Assembly: GCA_030141605.1 (NCBI GenBank)
Contig: JAQGDQ010000053.1
Location: forward strand, 62,001-126,000
Source: Tubiluchus corallicola
Taxonomy: Eukaryota; Priapulida; Priapulimorpha; Priapulimorphida; Tubiluchidae
Direction of reading: 5' to 3'
DNA: 64,000 nt
A program made the translations under genes and the position numbers. A model generated the notes under the pieces. The model was not told the DNA's origin, made no database searches, and worked only from the letters and a program-made list of their open reading frames with translations. Below, piece by piece: positions 1-11,912 of this stretch (its first letter is position 1; each line of letters starts with the position of its first letter).

Positions 1-243
1 AATTTTGATAACACTCATAAATTTCAATTCGGAGAGAGTCTCAGCATTGCTATTAGAAAGTAGTTATTCTTATTTGTATAGTTTTGAAACAAAACCACAG
101 ACATCCAATGAATAATGAAATTTCAAAATTCAGTTTCTTGGGTGCCATTTCAATTGTCACATCTGACAAAATGACTTGCGTTTGATTACAGAAACCTTTA
201 AAAATAAGTAAGTGTTTCAAATTTAAAGCAACCAGTATTTTTG

Positions 244-361
244 GAACATCTACTTTTTCTCATCTAGTTCTGTTTACATCTACTTTTGCATCATCTACAT
301 GTATTACAATCTACTTTTTTCAGCATCTACAAAAATCTACATCTACTTTGTGTAGCATCTA
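244..361. repeat. Degenerate CATCTAC repeat
   Basis: The motif CATCTAC, usually followed by a run of T, recurs about eight times in 118 bp with irregular spacing (for example ACATCTACTTTTGCATCATC). It is an imperfect direct repeat of low complexity. No inverted ends or coding potential are seen. Confidence 0.6.
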
Positions 362-1356
362 TGTTGAAAAATGAAATTAAAATCTTCCTTGTAAGTCACG
401 CTTGCCAATATTAAGGTCATGTTAGTCATATAAACAAAAGTAGGCTGCTCATTGCTATGGTTTAAGTGGCCGTTTCTTGCTATGATTAATTACAATTGTT
501 TGTTAAATATACTTGTTGTTGTTCTTAAAGATAGCTACATTGGGTTTTTTATTTTTGTAAAAAGAATATCAAATAATAGTTAGCAAATTAACATTTGTCA
601 TAATTATCTTTTTAGGAAAAATATTTTAATTGTTTTAACACTACTAATGCCTATTTAGGCCTAATACTCTTTTACTTATTGAGTAATTGACGTCTAACAT
701 AATGTCAATCATTTTCATTGACTGCTCAATCAGCGTACAAGTTATTTCTCATACCCCTGCGCTGGTATGCTCGGGATATTTAGCTACAGCTGCGTCTAAT
801 GCTGTTATGAAAAATGCTCAACTTTTCATAATTAGTGGGAGAAATATTGGCCTTGTTCTAGATTTTATTATTGTCAATTGAAATTGCAAGTGAATTAGTG
901 GAAAAATACAAGCTAGTTTTGTTTATAGGAAGAAATACACAATGCTTACGTCTATGAGTTGCTGATTAAACTATTTTGCAATCAAGAAAATACACAGTTT
1001 AGTTTAGTTTATAGCTTTGCAAGTTAGATAAAAACTACTATTTGATTAACTTGAAATAAGGACAAAACAAAATGTTTTCTTTTCTGGCCAGTTTTTATAA
1101 ACCTCAATGAGATCTTCACAGTCAAAATTAATTCAAATGTAGTCAAAACTTATATTATACATCAATGTAATATTAGTTAATTTTAAGCTATAGGTTATAA
1201 TCATGGTTAAAAGATGCCATTGGGACTTATGTAACTCGGGCATTCAATATAAAGGTCGTCTATGGAATGGAACAATCAAATTTATTCCATTTCTGTAGCC
1301 TGACAAACGGAAAAATACAAAAACTGAATAAATCTTGCAGACGAGCACATGATGAG

Positions 1357-1357
<1 letters not shown>

Positions 1358-1404
<47 letters not shown>
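1358..1404. repeat. (TA)n microsatellite
   Basis: An uninterrupted alternating TA run of about 47 bp. Confidence 0.95.
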
Positions 1405-1408
<4 letters not shown>

Positions 1409-1708
1409 AGAAAAATACATCGCAGGCATGATGTCCGCATGTTCAAATGCAAGAAAGACTCAATATTTTTGTTGCTCATTTATTGTAAAGCAAGGCTAAC
1501 TGCCTTAGTTCTTTATTATACTTATGTCTCTGAATTTCGTAGCAATTTGAAACTTCGTCTCTACATTCTGTTTAAATTGAAAAGTCATTTTTTGGCTACT
1601 TAAAGTGTTAATTCCGTGTAAAAATAGCTGTTGCTCTGCAAATTCGTGTTTATGAAAAAGTGCAATCAGTTTAATTGCTGATTAGACATTAGTTGTGACT
1701 GTCAAGAT

Positions 1709-1734
1709 GTTTAGTTTAGTTTAGTTTAGTTTAG
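1709..1734. repeat. (TTTAG)n short tandem repeat
   Basis: About five copies of the pentamer TTTAG. A shorter run of the same unit lies near 998-1012. It is not the animal telomere unit TTAGGG. Confidence 0.85.
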
Positions 1735-1928
1735 CTTAGACAGTTGTTGTCCTGCATGGGCTGTTGTCCCGAATGCTGCTGAGCATGCTTGCGTTACGGT
1801 GGGGGCGGAGCGACAGACTAATATGTTTGATGTCAATTGGCTTAACAAATGCCTAGCAAGCAGAATCATAAAGGCTGGATGTCAGTACATGGTTTGGTGA
1901 TTTTTCCTTTAAAATTATTGCATTAGCA

Positions 1929-1934
1929 TTTATT
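1929..1934 (-). promoter_or_regulatory. Candidate poly(A) signal of Kazal gene
   Basis: TTTATT on the plus strand reads AATAAA on the minus strand, about 190 nt past the proposed stop codon of the Kazal gene. Position and strand fit a cleavage and polyadenylation signal, but no transcript end can be seen. Confidence 0.4.
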
Positions 1935-2124
1935 AAAGAAAAGCTTGTTTTTAGAGTCTTATTTTTTAACTATTACATCCTGCTTGTGAACTTTTTGCAA
2001 TGTCTGGCTCCCGGACAATGACACATTTCCGCTAGTGTGTCATACCATCTTACAGTTGGTGGTGTCAGTAGACAATAATGTAATTTTAATCATTATAAAA
2101 TTCGTTCATTTTGTTCCTGTAATA

Positions 2125-3763
2125 TTACAAATGCCTAAAATTTTGTTGGTCCCATTCATGTACTGAACAACAATCGTTCTTGAATTTCATTCGTGTGCAA
2201 GTATCATGTAACAAACACTGGCAATAACCTTGCAAAACTTACGTTTGACACATTCTCCTATGTGGTCTACAGTTAAGTTACCATAACCGGGAAATGATGC
2301 TGTGCATTGGAGATCACAAAGGTTACCATAAGTGTACCCGTCACTACCACATATTGGATCAAATTCATCTGGACAATCACATGGATCTGGTCCTTCTACA
2401 AAAAATATGGTGTGATTCCAACTGCTAATTAAGTACAATGAATAAATGCAGGTATCTCAATCTATATCTAATTAAATAAAAAAGTTAGATTATAGTTTAT
2501 ATAGTAAGTCTGGACAATTATCATAACACTTGGAAGTAATAATTAATCATAATTCTTATGGGCAGTAGGAATGTAAAATTAACACCTGTAGAATTAAAAA
2601 ATAATACACTGTTTACCTGGATGTGTGTCATCACATTCACCTTCATGGGCAACTAAGAGGTTTGTGTTGTCTGAAAATTAAAATAAAACTATAAGATAAA
2701 ACAGACTATTTGCCTTATAGACAATACAAATAGGACAGATACTTAGCTATTTTTAAGCTTAACTGCCTAGCTGTATGAATGAAAAAAAACAGATGGTATA
2801 AATTGCAGACCTTCACTTATTATAAATAACATCTGTTGGTGACAATCTACTGCACACACCTAGGTCAGATATACGTTCATAAATCAGGAAATATGTGTAT
2901 AATGAAAAGGTTGTAAATCATGTAAGTTTGCTACTATTAATAGAACTAGGCAAGGTAGCATGCTGTCGGGTATCCTGTTCACAATTTATGATCTTTAATC
3001 GAGCTTCAAAAATTTAAGTATGTTAAATGTATTTACTGGGGCACTAGATTACGCTGAGGATGCAGCAATTCTCTCTCCATATCTGTCTTTCTGTATAACT
3101 GAAGTTAATAAATTCTAATTGAGTTTGACACACTATAATAAATAACTGGAAAATGGTACAAAACGTAATGGGACAGGTGACCATCACTGTTCAAAGTTCC
3201 CAAGTTTATGAAAGAAAGGAAACCTTGATCTACAAACACAGAAAAATTGCCAGTGTGCTGCACAGACAGAGAACATAACATGTTACCAAGTCTAGCACAT
3301 TCGAGCTTGCACGGGTTTTTGTAAGTGACACCATCTGATCCACACAGAGGATGATTATCATTGTCTTCATCATTATCGCAGTCACAACCTAGAAGAATAT
3401 GGCTCGCTCCAGTTAGAGATATAAGACTGATAAATAAATTACCAGTTCAAACTTGCAACAAAAACCAGGAAAGAAAAGAATTATATAAACTTATTATGGA
3501 AAAATAATTATTTAAAAAAATCTAAGGACAAACTGACTAACAGCAAAGAAAAACAACTAAACCAAATAACAAAATGTTGTGTAATCTGCTCACCATCAGC
3601 ATCTGGACTGACACATTCTCCATAATAATCTACTGTAACATTTTCCTTGTCTGAAATTTTTAATGAAAGAATATCAAATGTTATACTAAAATGCATTACT
3701 AAAAGTAGGCATTTTGGCATTTTAATTCTTCTTGGTAACTCTATACAGCCTTTTGCGTATTAC

Positions 3764-3809
<46 letters not shown>

Positions 3810-6800
3810 CCAATGATACTTGCACTAAAAATTATATTTAAAAATAAATCTTCCAATGAAGCCTTAACAATTTTAATAAGATCAATAACAATACTGAACA
3901 AGTGGTTCATCGTGTAGATTGATGTACACTTTAAACTTACATGACTTTTGAAGACTAGATGATCATTAAGCCATTGAACTTGCTTCCTTCCCCATTATGA
4001 AGCTATTCACAAAAATCCAAAAAATCATCTCCACTGCAAGTCTACTTCCAAGAGTAGATTAGCTCGGAAAGTAAGCTTGCACTAGTTTGTGTACAAAGGA
4101 CTAAGCTCACATCTCCTAATAATGCCATTTCACTAAACCGTTTGCAAAAAATCCCAGCCACCTCACTCTACATTAATGGCACAATGGCAGAAATTAGACT
4201 TGTCAATTCTGTCCCGCAAATGACAAAGTTTCAAGTTTGAAAGAAATACAAACCCATTCATTCCCCAAAACCATTTCCAAAAGGAATTTACTGGGTAGCT
4301 CAACTAGCCTGGTTTCAAGTCTTTCTGGCATGCTGTATGAAAATTCCACTCTCCCCGACCCCAGTTTTTGCCTCATGCAGGTTGCTATGAAAGTTGCACT
4401 TAGACTAGTTCTTACCAAACCTCAACTAATCAAATTTCAAGTCTCTGCATTCCATCATTTGGCTGCAATTATTTATGTTCACAAATTAACCATTTACAAA
4501 TTTAAAAAAATCAGTGTCATAGTCTTTTGTAACTGTTGATGCTAGGCACCAGCTACCAGTTATGTTGACACCAAACATGAAAGACAGAATATGTAAAAAT
4601 GTTACGACACATTCTACTTACCTTGGACTACTCGATCACTGTACGTCAAGGAGTCTAAATTTCATCAGTAAATGCTGGTATAACGAACTGGGCATTAGGA
4701 ATGTTAGATCACTCACACTTAATTTGTTAATTATATTTTTGATTCATTTTGAGCCTGGAGTTTCCATGACCATAATTAATTAATTATTATAATCTTAATG
4801 TCAAGATTATAATTAATGATGAAACAAACCCATAGTAGATTGGAGTTCCGTTCCATCATTAATAATGAACTTGACATCAAGATTATAATAATTAGGTAAC
4901 TTACAAGTCTATTTCAGAAAATGAATAAGCTAATTATTTCACATTAAACTGTTTACCTGGCTTCTGAATTTCACACTGAAATTCACACATATTAGGATAG
5001 GTTACTCTGTCTGTGCCACACACTGGATCGGTATATTTTTGACAACCACATGGAGTCAAATCATCAGGATCTGTCTCCTTATCCCCATCACATGCACCCA
5101 CATGAGCCAAACTCCAGTTACCATCTGAATTACATTAAAATAGAAGGACTTCTAAATTGGATAACACAATTTGCTCTAGGGCAAGGAAATGGAAATAAAG
5201 TAATAGTGAGACTTGAATGGATGATGGTGTGTCAAACATTTCATTTCTTTGCATATAACAAAGTGCATTTGAAGAAAAAAGCTCCCACAGTTCTGCAACT
5301 GAATATGCCTTACCATGTGAAATTAATATTGTGCAAGATATTTTTCTATAAGAACTCATTAAAATATTTTTGAATCACATTAATATTGTTTAAATTATAA
5401 AAACTTACTTTGATAATAAGCAAAGCATTCTAGTTCACAAATATTACTGTAAGTGACACCATCATCTCCACAAACTTCCTGGAATTCAAAATCGCAGTAA
5501 AGACAGTTCTCTCTTATATCCTCATCTGTAACAGAATATGCTAGAGTTAGTGGTGGAATCTTTCAAATACTTTCTTAGACATAATTATTTAGACTACAAT
5601 ATATCAAGTGCTTAACTAACGCAATTTGCAAAACAACAATAATTGCAAATATTAAAAAATAAAGCTCTCCCACCTATGTCACATGGTCCTATAATTTCAA
5701 GGCTTGCCACACCTAAAAAGTACAAACAAACAAACTGAACAAAATTTGTCAAACATATAAACAAACAGAATTATGAACACTCACTTTGATGTCCTTTTGC
5801 ACCTCAATCATAACAGGTGCTTAGCAACATAAGTTAAGCAATGTCTCGTCCGGTGGTATCAGTATGGTTTCTGAATGGCTCCATCTACCACACTGCCCCA
5901 GCTATTTATTCCACCACAATATCATAAGACAGATTATAGAGTCGAAAACAGCTAAGATCCGCATTTACTGCCAGTTTGGCCAGTTTAATGTACAAATGGT
6001 TATGATAGGCCCAGAACCTATCGTATTATCAAGGACAACCGAGATCGTGCATTAATAGATGAGATGCTTGCTTACTTTTCACCAGTCTAATATTAGAATT
6101 TGTCTGCCAAGTGGCTAGAGCTGTAATGGCATTTGGCAATGACACTTAATGTCACGTTTCAACTAGAAAACAATGAATTCTTCAATCTCTGTGTTATGTA
6201 AAAAACATTTTACACAGTTTTGTATTCTGCATAAAATAACTTTCAAAAGTTAAATTAGTACATAATCTGCATACTATTTATCTGAATTGCATTAATAAAT
6301 ATTATGTTGCAATATATACCAGATTTTATACGAGATATACACACTGTCATAAAAAAATGGATAAACTACGAACAGCGCCTAATTTGTGCTGATGTTTACA
6401 AGACTTGATGATCAGTGTCCAAAAATAACAAATAACACACCACTGACTCAGAACGACATCACCTACTCAATGCCATAAAAGTATAGATACACGTAGCAGT
6501 ACGTATTGACAAACATCATTCCGAGAATGTATATACACATGCAGTAGATTAATGATGATCATTACTAAAATTTCGTAAAAAAATATCTAACCATTAAAAA
6601 ACGTGTAAAATTCAAATAATTATTTTCACATGTATTCAGATTTTAGTATATAAGGAGGTCAGTAAGGAACTGTCAGTAAGGACAAACATCCTGATAACCT
6701 GCACACTGAGATAATGCAGCTTACTCTAAGGAAGTAGGATAGGAGTGAAAAAGGAAGCATACATACAGACCTTTAATTGCAAGGTCCTTATCCTATGAAT

Positions 6801-9489
6801 GAGAAAGTATCCTATAGAGTGTGGATAGTAAATAGGGATGGTGACTGCCAAGAAAACTGTTTCTGAGCAACTTCATCAATCATATTGTGCCAGAATAGTA
6901 TTTCTCTCACTAAAATCTATAGATACATTTTAAAATGGCTAAAACACATTTGTTGGTATACTGCCTCATCTCAGAGTATTATCCTTGACAGTCTCCAAGG
7001 CTCAATCATTAGCATCACTCAGTACTACTCAATATCGACTTGTACTGTGCCAAAATACGTAAAAAATGTTAAAAATGATTTCAAAGAGACTAAAAATAGC
7101 TACGGAATGTGTGACTAATGATATAGTGCAGTTTAATTGTCTTTTTGCATATAGTACTTTATTCAGAATGTTATAGGATAGAGACCACACACGAACTTTT
7201 GCTAAAAAGGGACAACAAACATTCTTCACAGTTACAAGAACAAAAACCGACTGAGACATTTGCACTCAAATTGCAAAAAGTTAAAGCTTGCATTTCCTAT
7301 CTGCCATTATTTGTGAATTAGGTACATTTTTGTTTGATAGCTAGAGAAAGACAAATAGCCTGTTCGTACAGTTATAAAAACTGAAATCATACCTAGAACT
7401 TCAGTCTAGGGTTTAGAACAGCTCATTTAGGCCTTTAGTCTAGACTAAAAAACAGTTAGTCCAGACTGAGACTAGATCAGGCTAAATCAGGTGTAAGTTC
7501 ATTTTAATGCTGAAAAGACTATGCATTATTATACAATACAGATGATTTGTTCATGTCAAATTATTTAAACTATGACTTACAAATGACCAAAGCAAGTTAA
7601 TTAACTAGATAAACCACACACCTGTACAAGAGCAACACTGCATTGCCGGAAATACAGCATAACCGAAAAAGTTTCTCACCTCGATTTCTGTCAACAGCAC
7701 AATTTAATAAACAAATGTTGTCAAATGTTTCACCATTGTTTGCACAAACTGGAGAATACTTCTCCTCGCAGTCATCCTTGCATTTGCCACCATCATCATC
7801 ATTGTCATCGTCGTCATCATCGTCGTCGTCTTGACAGTAAACAGTAGCTAAAATAATGAAGTACTTTTGAATGAAGTTAAGAGTAAAACAGTAACTTCAT
7901 TAAAAACAGTATAGAGTAAAGACAACAGTACACAAAACTTTAGACTGAAAAATACAAATATTCCACAAAATCTAAATTTTATAATTGGTAATGTCAACAG
8001 CGAAATAGTAAAAGAAATAAAATTTTTGGAGATAATTTTACAAGAGCATCTAAACTGGACTTCTCATATTAAATACATTGGCAAAAAAATATCAAAAAGT
8101 CTAGGAATCATTACTTATATCTGACAGTATCTTGCAAAATCACACATAATTACTTTGTATAATAGCTTAATTCTTCCTTATCTTAATTACTGTTCCATTC
8201 TTTGGGGAAAAACATATTTCAAAATTATCTAATCTAAAAGTAGCCCAAAGAAAATTTTTGCATATTCTTTATAAACAAAATAGAAGGGCACATTTAGATA
8301 ACACTCATTTTACAGAATGTAAAATATTATTAGTTGATGATTTAGTTAATTATAACCTAGGTATATCTGCATATATATTTGTGCATAAAACAGTTAAAAA
8401 ACTACATCCAATCTTTTTTAATAATCCAGTTCAATTAAATGTTAAATTTCATAGTACTAGGTCAAATGAATTTAACATTCACGGGGCCTTTACCATGGAA
8501 TAAACTTTGCATAGAAATAAAAAGTGCTAAATCAGAACATATATTCAAAGGCAAATTTAAGAAATCAAGCTTGAGTCCTATGGCCCTAATTAGTCAATTT
8601 CTGTAATTGAAAATAACACACCTTTATATCTCTTTATAAAGTTCAATATTTTAACACAATCTTCGTAACACTGCAAACATGGCTAACTTGGTTTGTATCA
8701 TTGAACCTGGCGCATTATCACCATTAGCATCAATTCATTAACATTGTCATCACCATCACCATTGTCATCAGCATTAATATCACCATCATTCTCATCATTA
8801 TAATCATCATCAACATCGTCATTATCGTTTTCTTGCATCTGTTTGCTTCACTTCATTTAATGTTTTTTTTTTTGTTGTTGTTTATGTCATTAATTTAGTC
8901 TTATCCATGTTGAGCATAGCTCATTAATTAATTTCTTCTGCTGCACTCATAGCACTATAATGCACTGTTTATTTGTAATTCTATAACTTTTATTTTTGTA
9001 TTGTGCTAACTGGGTGAATAAATACATCTAAAAAATCTAAACCTTTAATGACGTAGTTTTTGAGTTTAGTTTGCTGGGATATAATGTACTGTATTTCTAT
9101 CAACTTGATCAAAATCAACAAGGCAAAAAGAGCAAGAACAACAAGAATTTAGCAAGATCCATGATTTACTCAAACTGAAGTAAAGAAAAAACTTTCCAGT
9201 TTCTATGAACTATCCGTAAGAGAGGTCTTTCCTTAAATGGAAATACACGTGTACTTTCAAAAACTGTTAAATGAATAAACTATTGTAAATTATTTTAAAA
9301 GCTGTTTCACAAATCTGACAAGTATTGCAAGGCTACATTTAAAATAATAAACTACTGCGAAAAACTATACACAAATTGCTACTAAGAGGAAATGATCGAT
9401 TTTTTCAATTATCAAGAATAAAGCTGAAAACTCTTACCAGTTATTAATAACAACAGCATAAATCGTACCAAAACTGATGAACGACCCAT
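2125..9489 (-). CDS. Secreted five-Kazal-domain protein
   Basis: Probable secreted serine-protease inhibitor of about 315 residues. Minus-strand exons in coding order: 9489-9438, 7847-7680, 5712-5674, 5525-5409, 5124-4957, 3650-3594, 3388-3287, 2670-2617, 2395-2243 and a tentative last exon 2162-2125. Residues 1-22 form a signal peptide (MGRSSVLVRFMLLLLITATV). An Asp run follows at 24-36. Five Kazal domains with all six cysteines lie at about 40-84, 94-137, 151-194, 202-247 and 258-301; several carry the typical CGSDGxTYxNxC core. Second residues after Cys2 (P1 by family rule) are Glu, Phe, Lys, Asn and Asp, so domain 3 looks trypsin-directed and domain 2 chymotrypsin- or elastase-like. Every intron is phase 1. 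The last exon is the weakest part; the rest joins cleanly. It lies downstream of TCP11L1 on the same strand, with no sign of a functional link. Confidence 0.88.
3769..3806. repeat. (TA)n microsatellite in Kazal gene intron
   Basis: An alternating TA run of about 38 bp inside the intron between exons 5 and 6 of the Kazal gene. Confidence 0.95.
4782..4893. repeat. Inverted-repeat element (small MITE-like)
   Basis: Arms 4782-4805 and 4870-4893 are 24 bp long and are inverted copies with one mismatch; the inner end of each arm reads CTTGACAT or its complement. The whole unit is 112 bp, AT-rich, non-coding, and lies in the intron just 3' of Kazal exon 5. It could be a very short MITE or a simple hairpin. 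No clear target duplication was found. Confidence 0.65.
5713..7679. other. Large Kazal-gene intron 2, nothing clear
   Basis: A 1,967-bp intron between the exon for the main part of Kazal domain 1 and its 39-nt tail exon. Only a 16-bp perfect palindrome at 7434-7449 (core TTAGTCTAGACTAA) stands out. No further Kazal exon is needed by phase or by cysteine count. Confidence 0.55.
7791..7830. repeat. Trinucleotide run coding for Asp stretch
   Basis: An imperfect ATC/GTC triplet run on the plus strand. On the minus strand it reads GAY codons for nine Asp, one Asn and three more Asp between the signal peptide and Kazal domain 1. It is both a coding acidic linker and a short-repeat tract that may vary in length. 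Confidence 0.85.
7920..9040 (+). mobile_element. Degenerate LINE, C-terminal RT part
   Basis: In plus-strand frames with stops and shifts one reads the region after the catalytic core of a non-LTR reverse transcriptase: a piece like LNWTSHIKYIGKKISKSLGI, then LYNSLILPYLNYCSILWGK, then a long open piece at 8258-8503. This is the common C-terminal pattern of CR1/L2/Jockey-like LINEs. It sits in Kazal-gene intron 1 in the opposite orientation. The 3' part holds an imperfect ATC-rich tract and ends near 9030 in GGGTGAATAAATACATC, like a LINE tail. The 5' part is missing. It is not functional. Confidence 0.75.
8707..8830. repeat. Imperfect (ATC)n tract
   Basis: A run of CATCAC, CATTGTCATC and similar triplets over about 120 bp within the 3' part of the LINE remnant. 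Confidence 0.7.
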
Positions 9490-11912
9490 CTTGCACAGGA
9501 AGCAAAACTGATAACCTTGTACCAGGTGAATTCAATACGTATGATAAGCTTCTCGTAGGCTGGTCCATGACAACAGGAAACTCTTATGAAACTCTTAATC
9601 CTACGACAAACAAACCCTGTAAATCAATATAGGAAAATCAATGTACCAAATGAATGTTGAAATGGTGAAAGAAATCTGATCGCAAACATAAGAAATATGA
9701 TCCCAATTAAATCTTGAAAAGCTTCAGGTAAAATGTGCACCATGTAATTCTGAATTCTACACATGAAAACAAAAGCCATTCAAACAATTGTTAAACACCT
9801 AAGCAACAAGTGAACCCAGTTGCTTTTACTGTATTAGAGAGTAGTCACAGTCTTTGGCTATGTGAGTCACACAGCATCGAAGCTCGTTGGCAAACAGATG
9901 AATAATTATATAGGAAAAATTGCTTCTAAATGGTTCCATCCGCAATTGTGCCTTAGGCCATTTCTCTATTTCATTTGGAATATATACATGTAAAAATGGG
10001 TTAGATTACTGCCTATAAACTAAGAAGATGATGCTGTATAAGTAACAAGGTTTCAGTGCTGCCAGAGCAATTAAACATTAGCAGTAGGCTGGCTAATATA
10101 TGCTCGATTCTCACTTGCAGTGTGTAGTGTGCACAAGTGCAAAATAGCACAAAGCAAACATGAAATTTACCTTCACTAAGCGACAACTGTGATAATTGCT
10201 GCAAGTACTAATCAATATTACATTCACTATTACTTACCCATTTAATATCTACAAGATATTTCCCATAGGAAATTTATGTCAGGTATTGCATTTATGTCAA
10301 TTATTTCATTTAAACATCAATAAACAAACTATTTAAAAGGTTGTCAAATGTCAACATTATAGCTTGACAAATATTACAAAAAACACCATTCTAACCAATT
10401 ACAAACCATAAGCAATGAAAAGCAAAAAATTTTCTAAATTAGAAAATGACAATTCATATTATTATTTTCAAATTTACAAGCAAAAATGCATACACAATGC
10501 AGAAATTCACGCTAACAATCAATATAGAAAACAAGCATATCCAGTTGTTTAACATGCACTGGATCACCATCAGAAATCTGAACAAAAGAGTAACACATCA
10601 ATGTAGGGCAAAATATCAACTCAAAAACATAAATTACTGTTGTCTAATAATACTGTACAAAATATTTACAAAACGTCAAAAATACTGACAGAAAAGTTGA
10701 CTCACAAATTGACAAAAGACTATTATAGTTAAATAATTTGTACATCTACAAGCAAATTCATTATAATTTATCCATATGTTGGAAAAACAAAAAAAATGAT
10801 TCATCAGTGAATTTATGCACTGTTCTCAAACTTACCATTTTTATTTGTAAATTTCAACACTTACTTATCAAATAAACTAAAAAAAGAGAACGAAAACTAA
10901 AAAAAAGAGAATGAGACTAATACAGTAAAAAGTTACGAATAAACAATTTATCAGGTCAGAAACATTTCAATTTCATCACTGAACATGTTCTTAATTTTTT
11001 AGACATATAAGGAATTACTTTATATTATACAGAGTTCAGATTACAAGTGTTGAAAGCTAAATCTGAAAACTATAAAAAATATGGCTACCTATAATGAGTA
11101 AGGTTAGTGACAGGGAAATATCTAGTTCTGACAGATAGTTTACATGTTGTCACTTGTTATTACGATTGCCATACATTCAACTTATTTGATTCCCAGTTGA
11201 ACACATATTATTTTATAAGTGCAAAAGTAAATAAAACTAAGTTTATGTTTATCTTTTTCTTCAACTTTTTTGACATTACTACTAGAATGACACACAACTG
11301 ACATAGAACATTTATTTTCTCCAATTAGTGGGTGCAAACAATACAATCAAAGTTCTCATGAAACAGTTATGTGAATGACAAACTTATACAATCAGTAATA
11401 TGCTATACAAAAATTTACAAGAAATTCTTACTATTTCAACAGTGACACTTTGCATTAATCAGTGAATGTAATTTTAGAATTTATGTACCATAAAAATTTA
11501 ATTACAATGCTTTAAGCCAAACAGAGAAGGCTTTGCGAAAAGGAAGAAAAATTTAGCCAGAAGAGCAAAAAATTACCCTAATTTCATATTAATAAAATAT
11601 GCATGTATCAAAATTATAAACTAAAGCATTACGGAGCTCCACTTTTGCATCCACTGCTACATTCTGCACATGTCCTGAGGTGGCTTTTGCCAAAATTCTT
11701 TAAAAGCTTAAAAGACAGCTAAACCCTTGTTACTAAAGAGTTAAATATTTGCAGCCTAATTAGCAAATTTTGGCTGTAAAACTGATAATATCTTATTGTG
11801 TATGTTTAGAAACGTAAAACACGCAGAATACCAGCAAAACTAAACATTGCTTGGATTACTATAAGCAAAAAACTTTTTGTTTCGCCTAAAAATTCCCTAG
11901 TAGAAGGCATCA
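9490..11912. other. Intergenic, Kazal gene to TCP11L1
   Basis: A 2.4-kb AT-rich stretch that should hold the 5' flank of the Kazal gene and the 3' UTR of TCP11L1, both on the minus strand. A TTTATT at 11311-11316 reads AATAAA on the minus strand and could be the TCP11L1 poly(A) signal about 600 nt past the stop, but this is weak. No other coding or RNA gene was recognised. Confidence 0.5.

Larger units (their letters stand above)
1..2124. other. Intergenic flank, no gene seen
   Basis: No exon-like open frame with credible splice sites or protein signature was found on either strand. The stretch holds the short repeats listed separately (degenerate CATCTAC repeats, a TA microsatellite and a TTTAG repeat) and ends in the probable 3' UTR of the Kazal gene, which is transcribed towards position 1. 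Confidence 0.6.

Noticed and set aside
1700-1740. Telomere-like repeat.
   Set aside because: The unit is TTTAG, not TTAGGG, and the run is only about 26 bp.
5800-6130. Possible RNA gene or transposon in Kazal intron 2 because of locally higher G+C.
   Set aside because: No pol III boxes with right spacing, no inverted ends and no coding match.
7620-7850. Plus-strand Ser-rich open frame at 7643-7834.
   Set aside because: It is the antisense shadow of the Asp-repeat Kazal exon.
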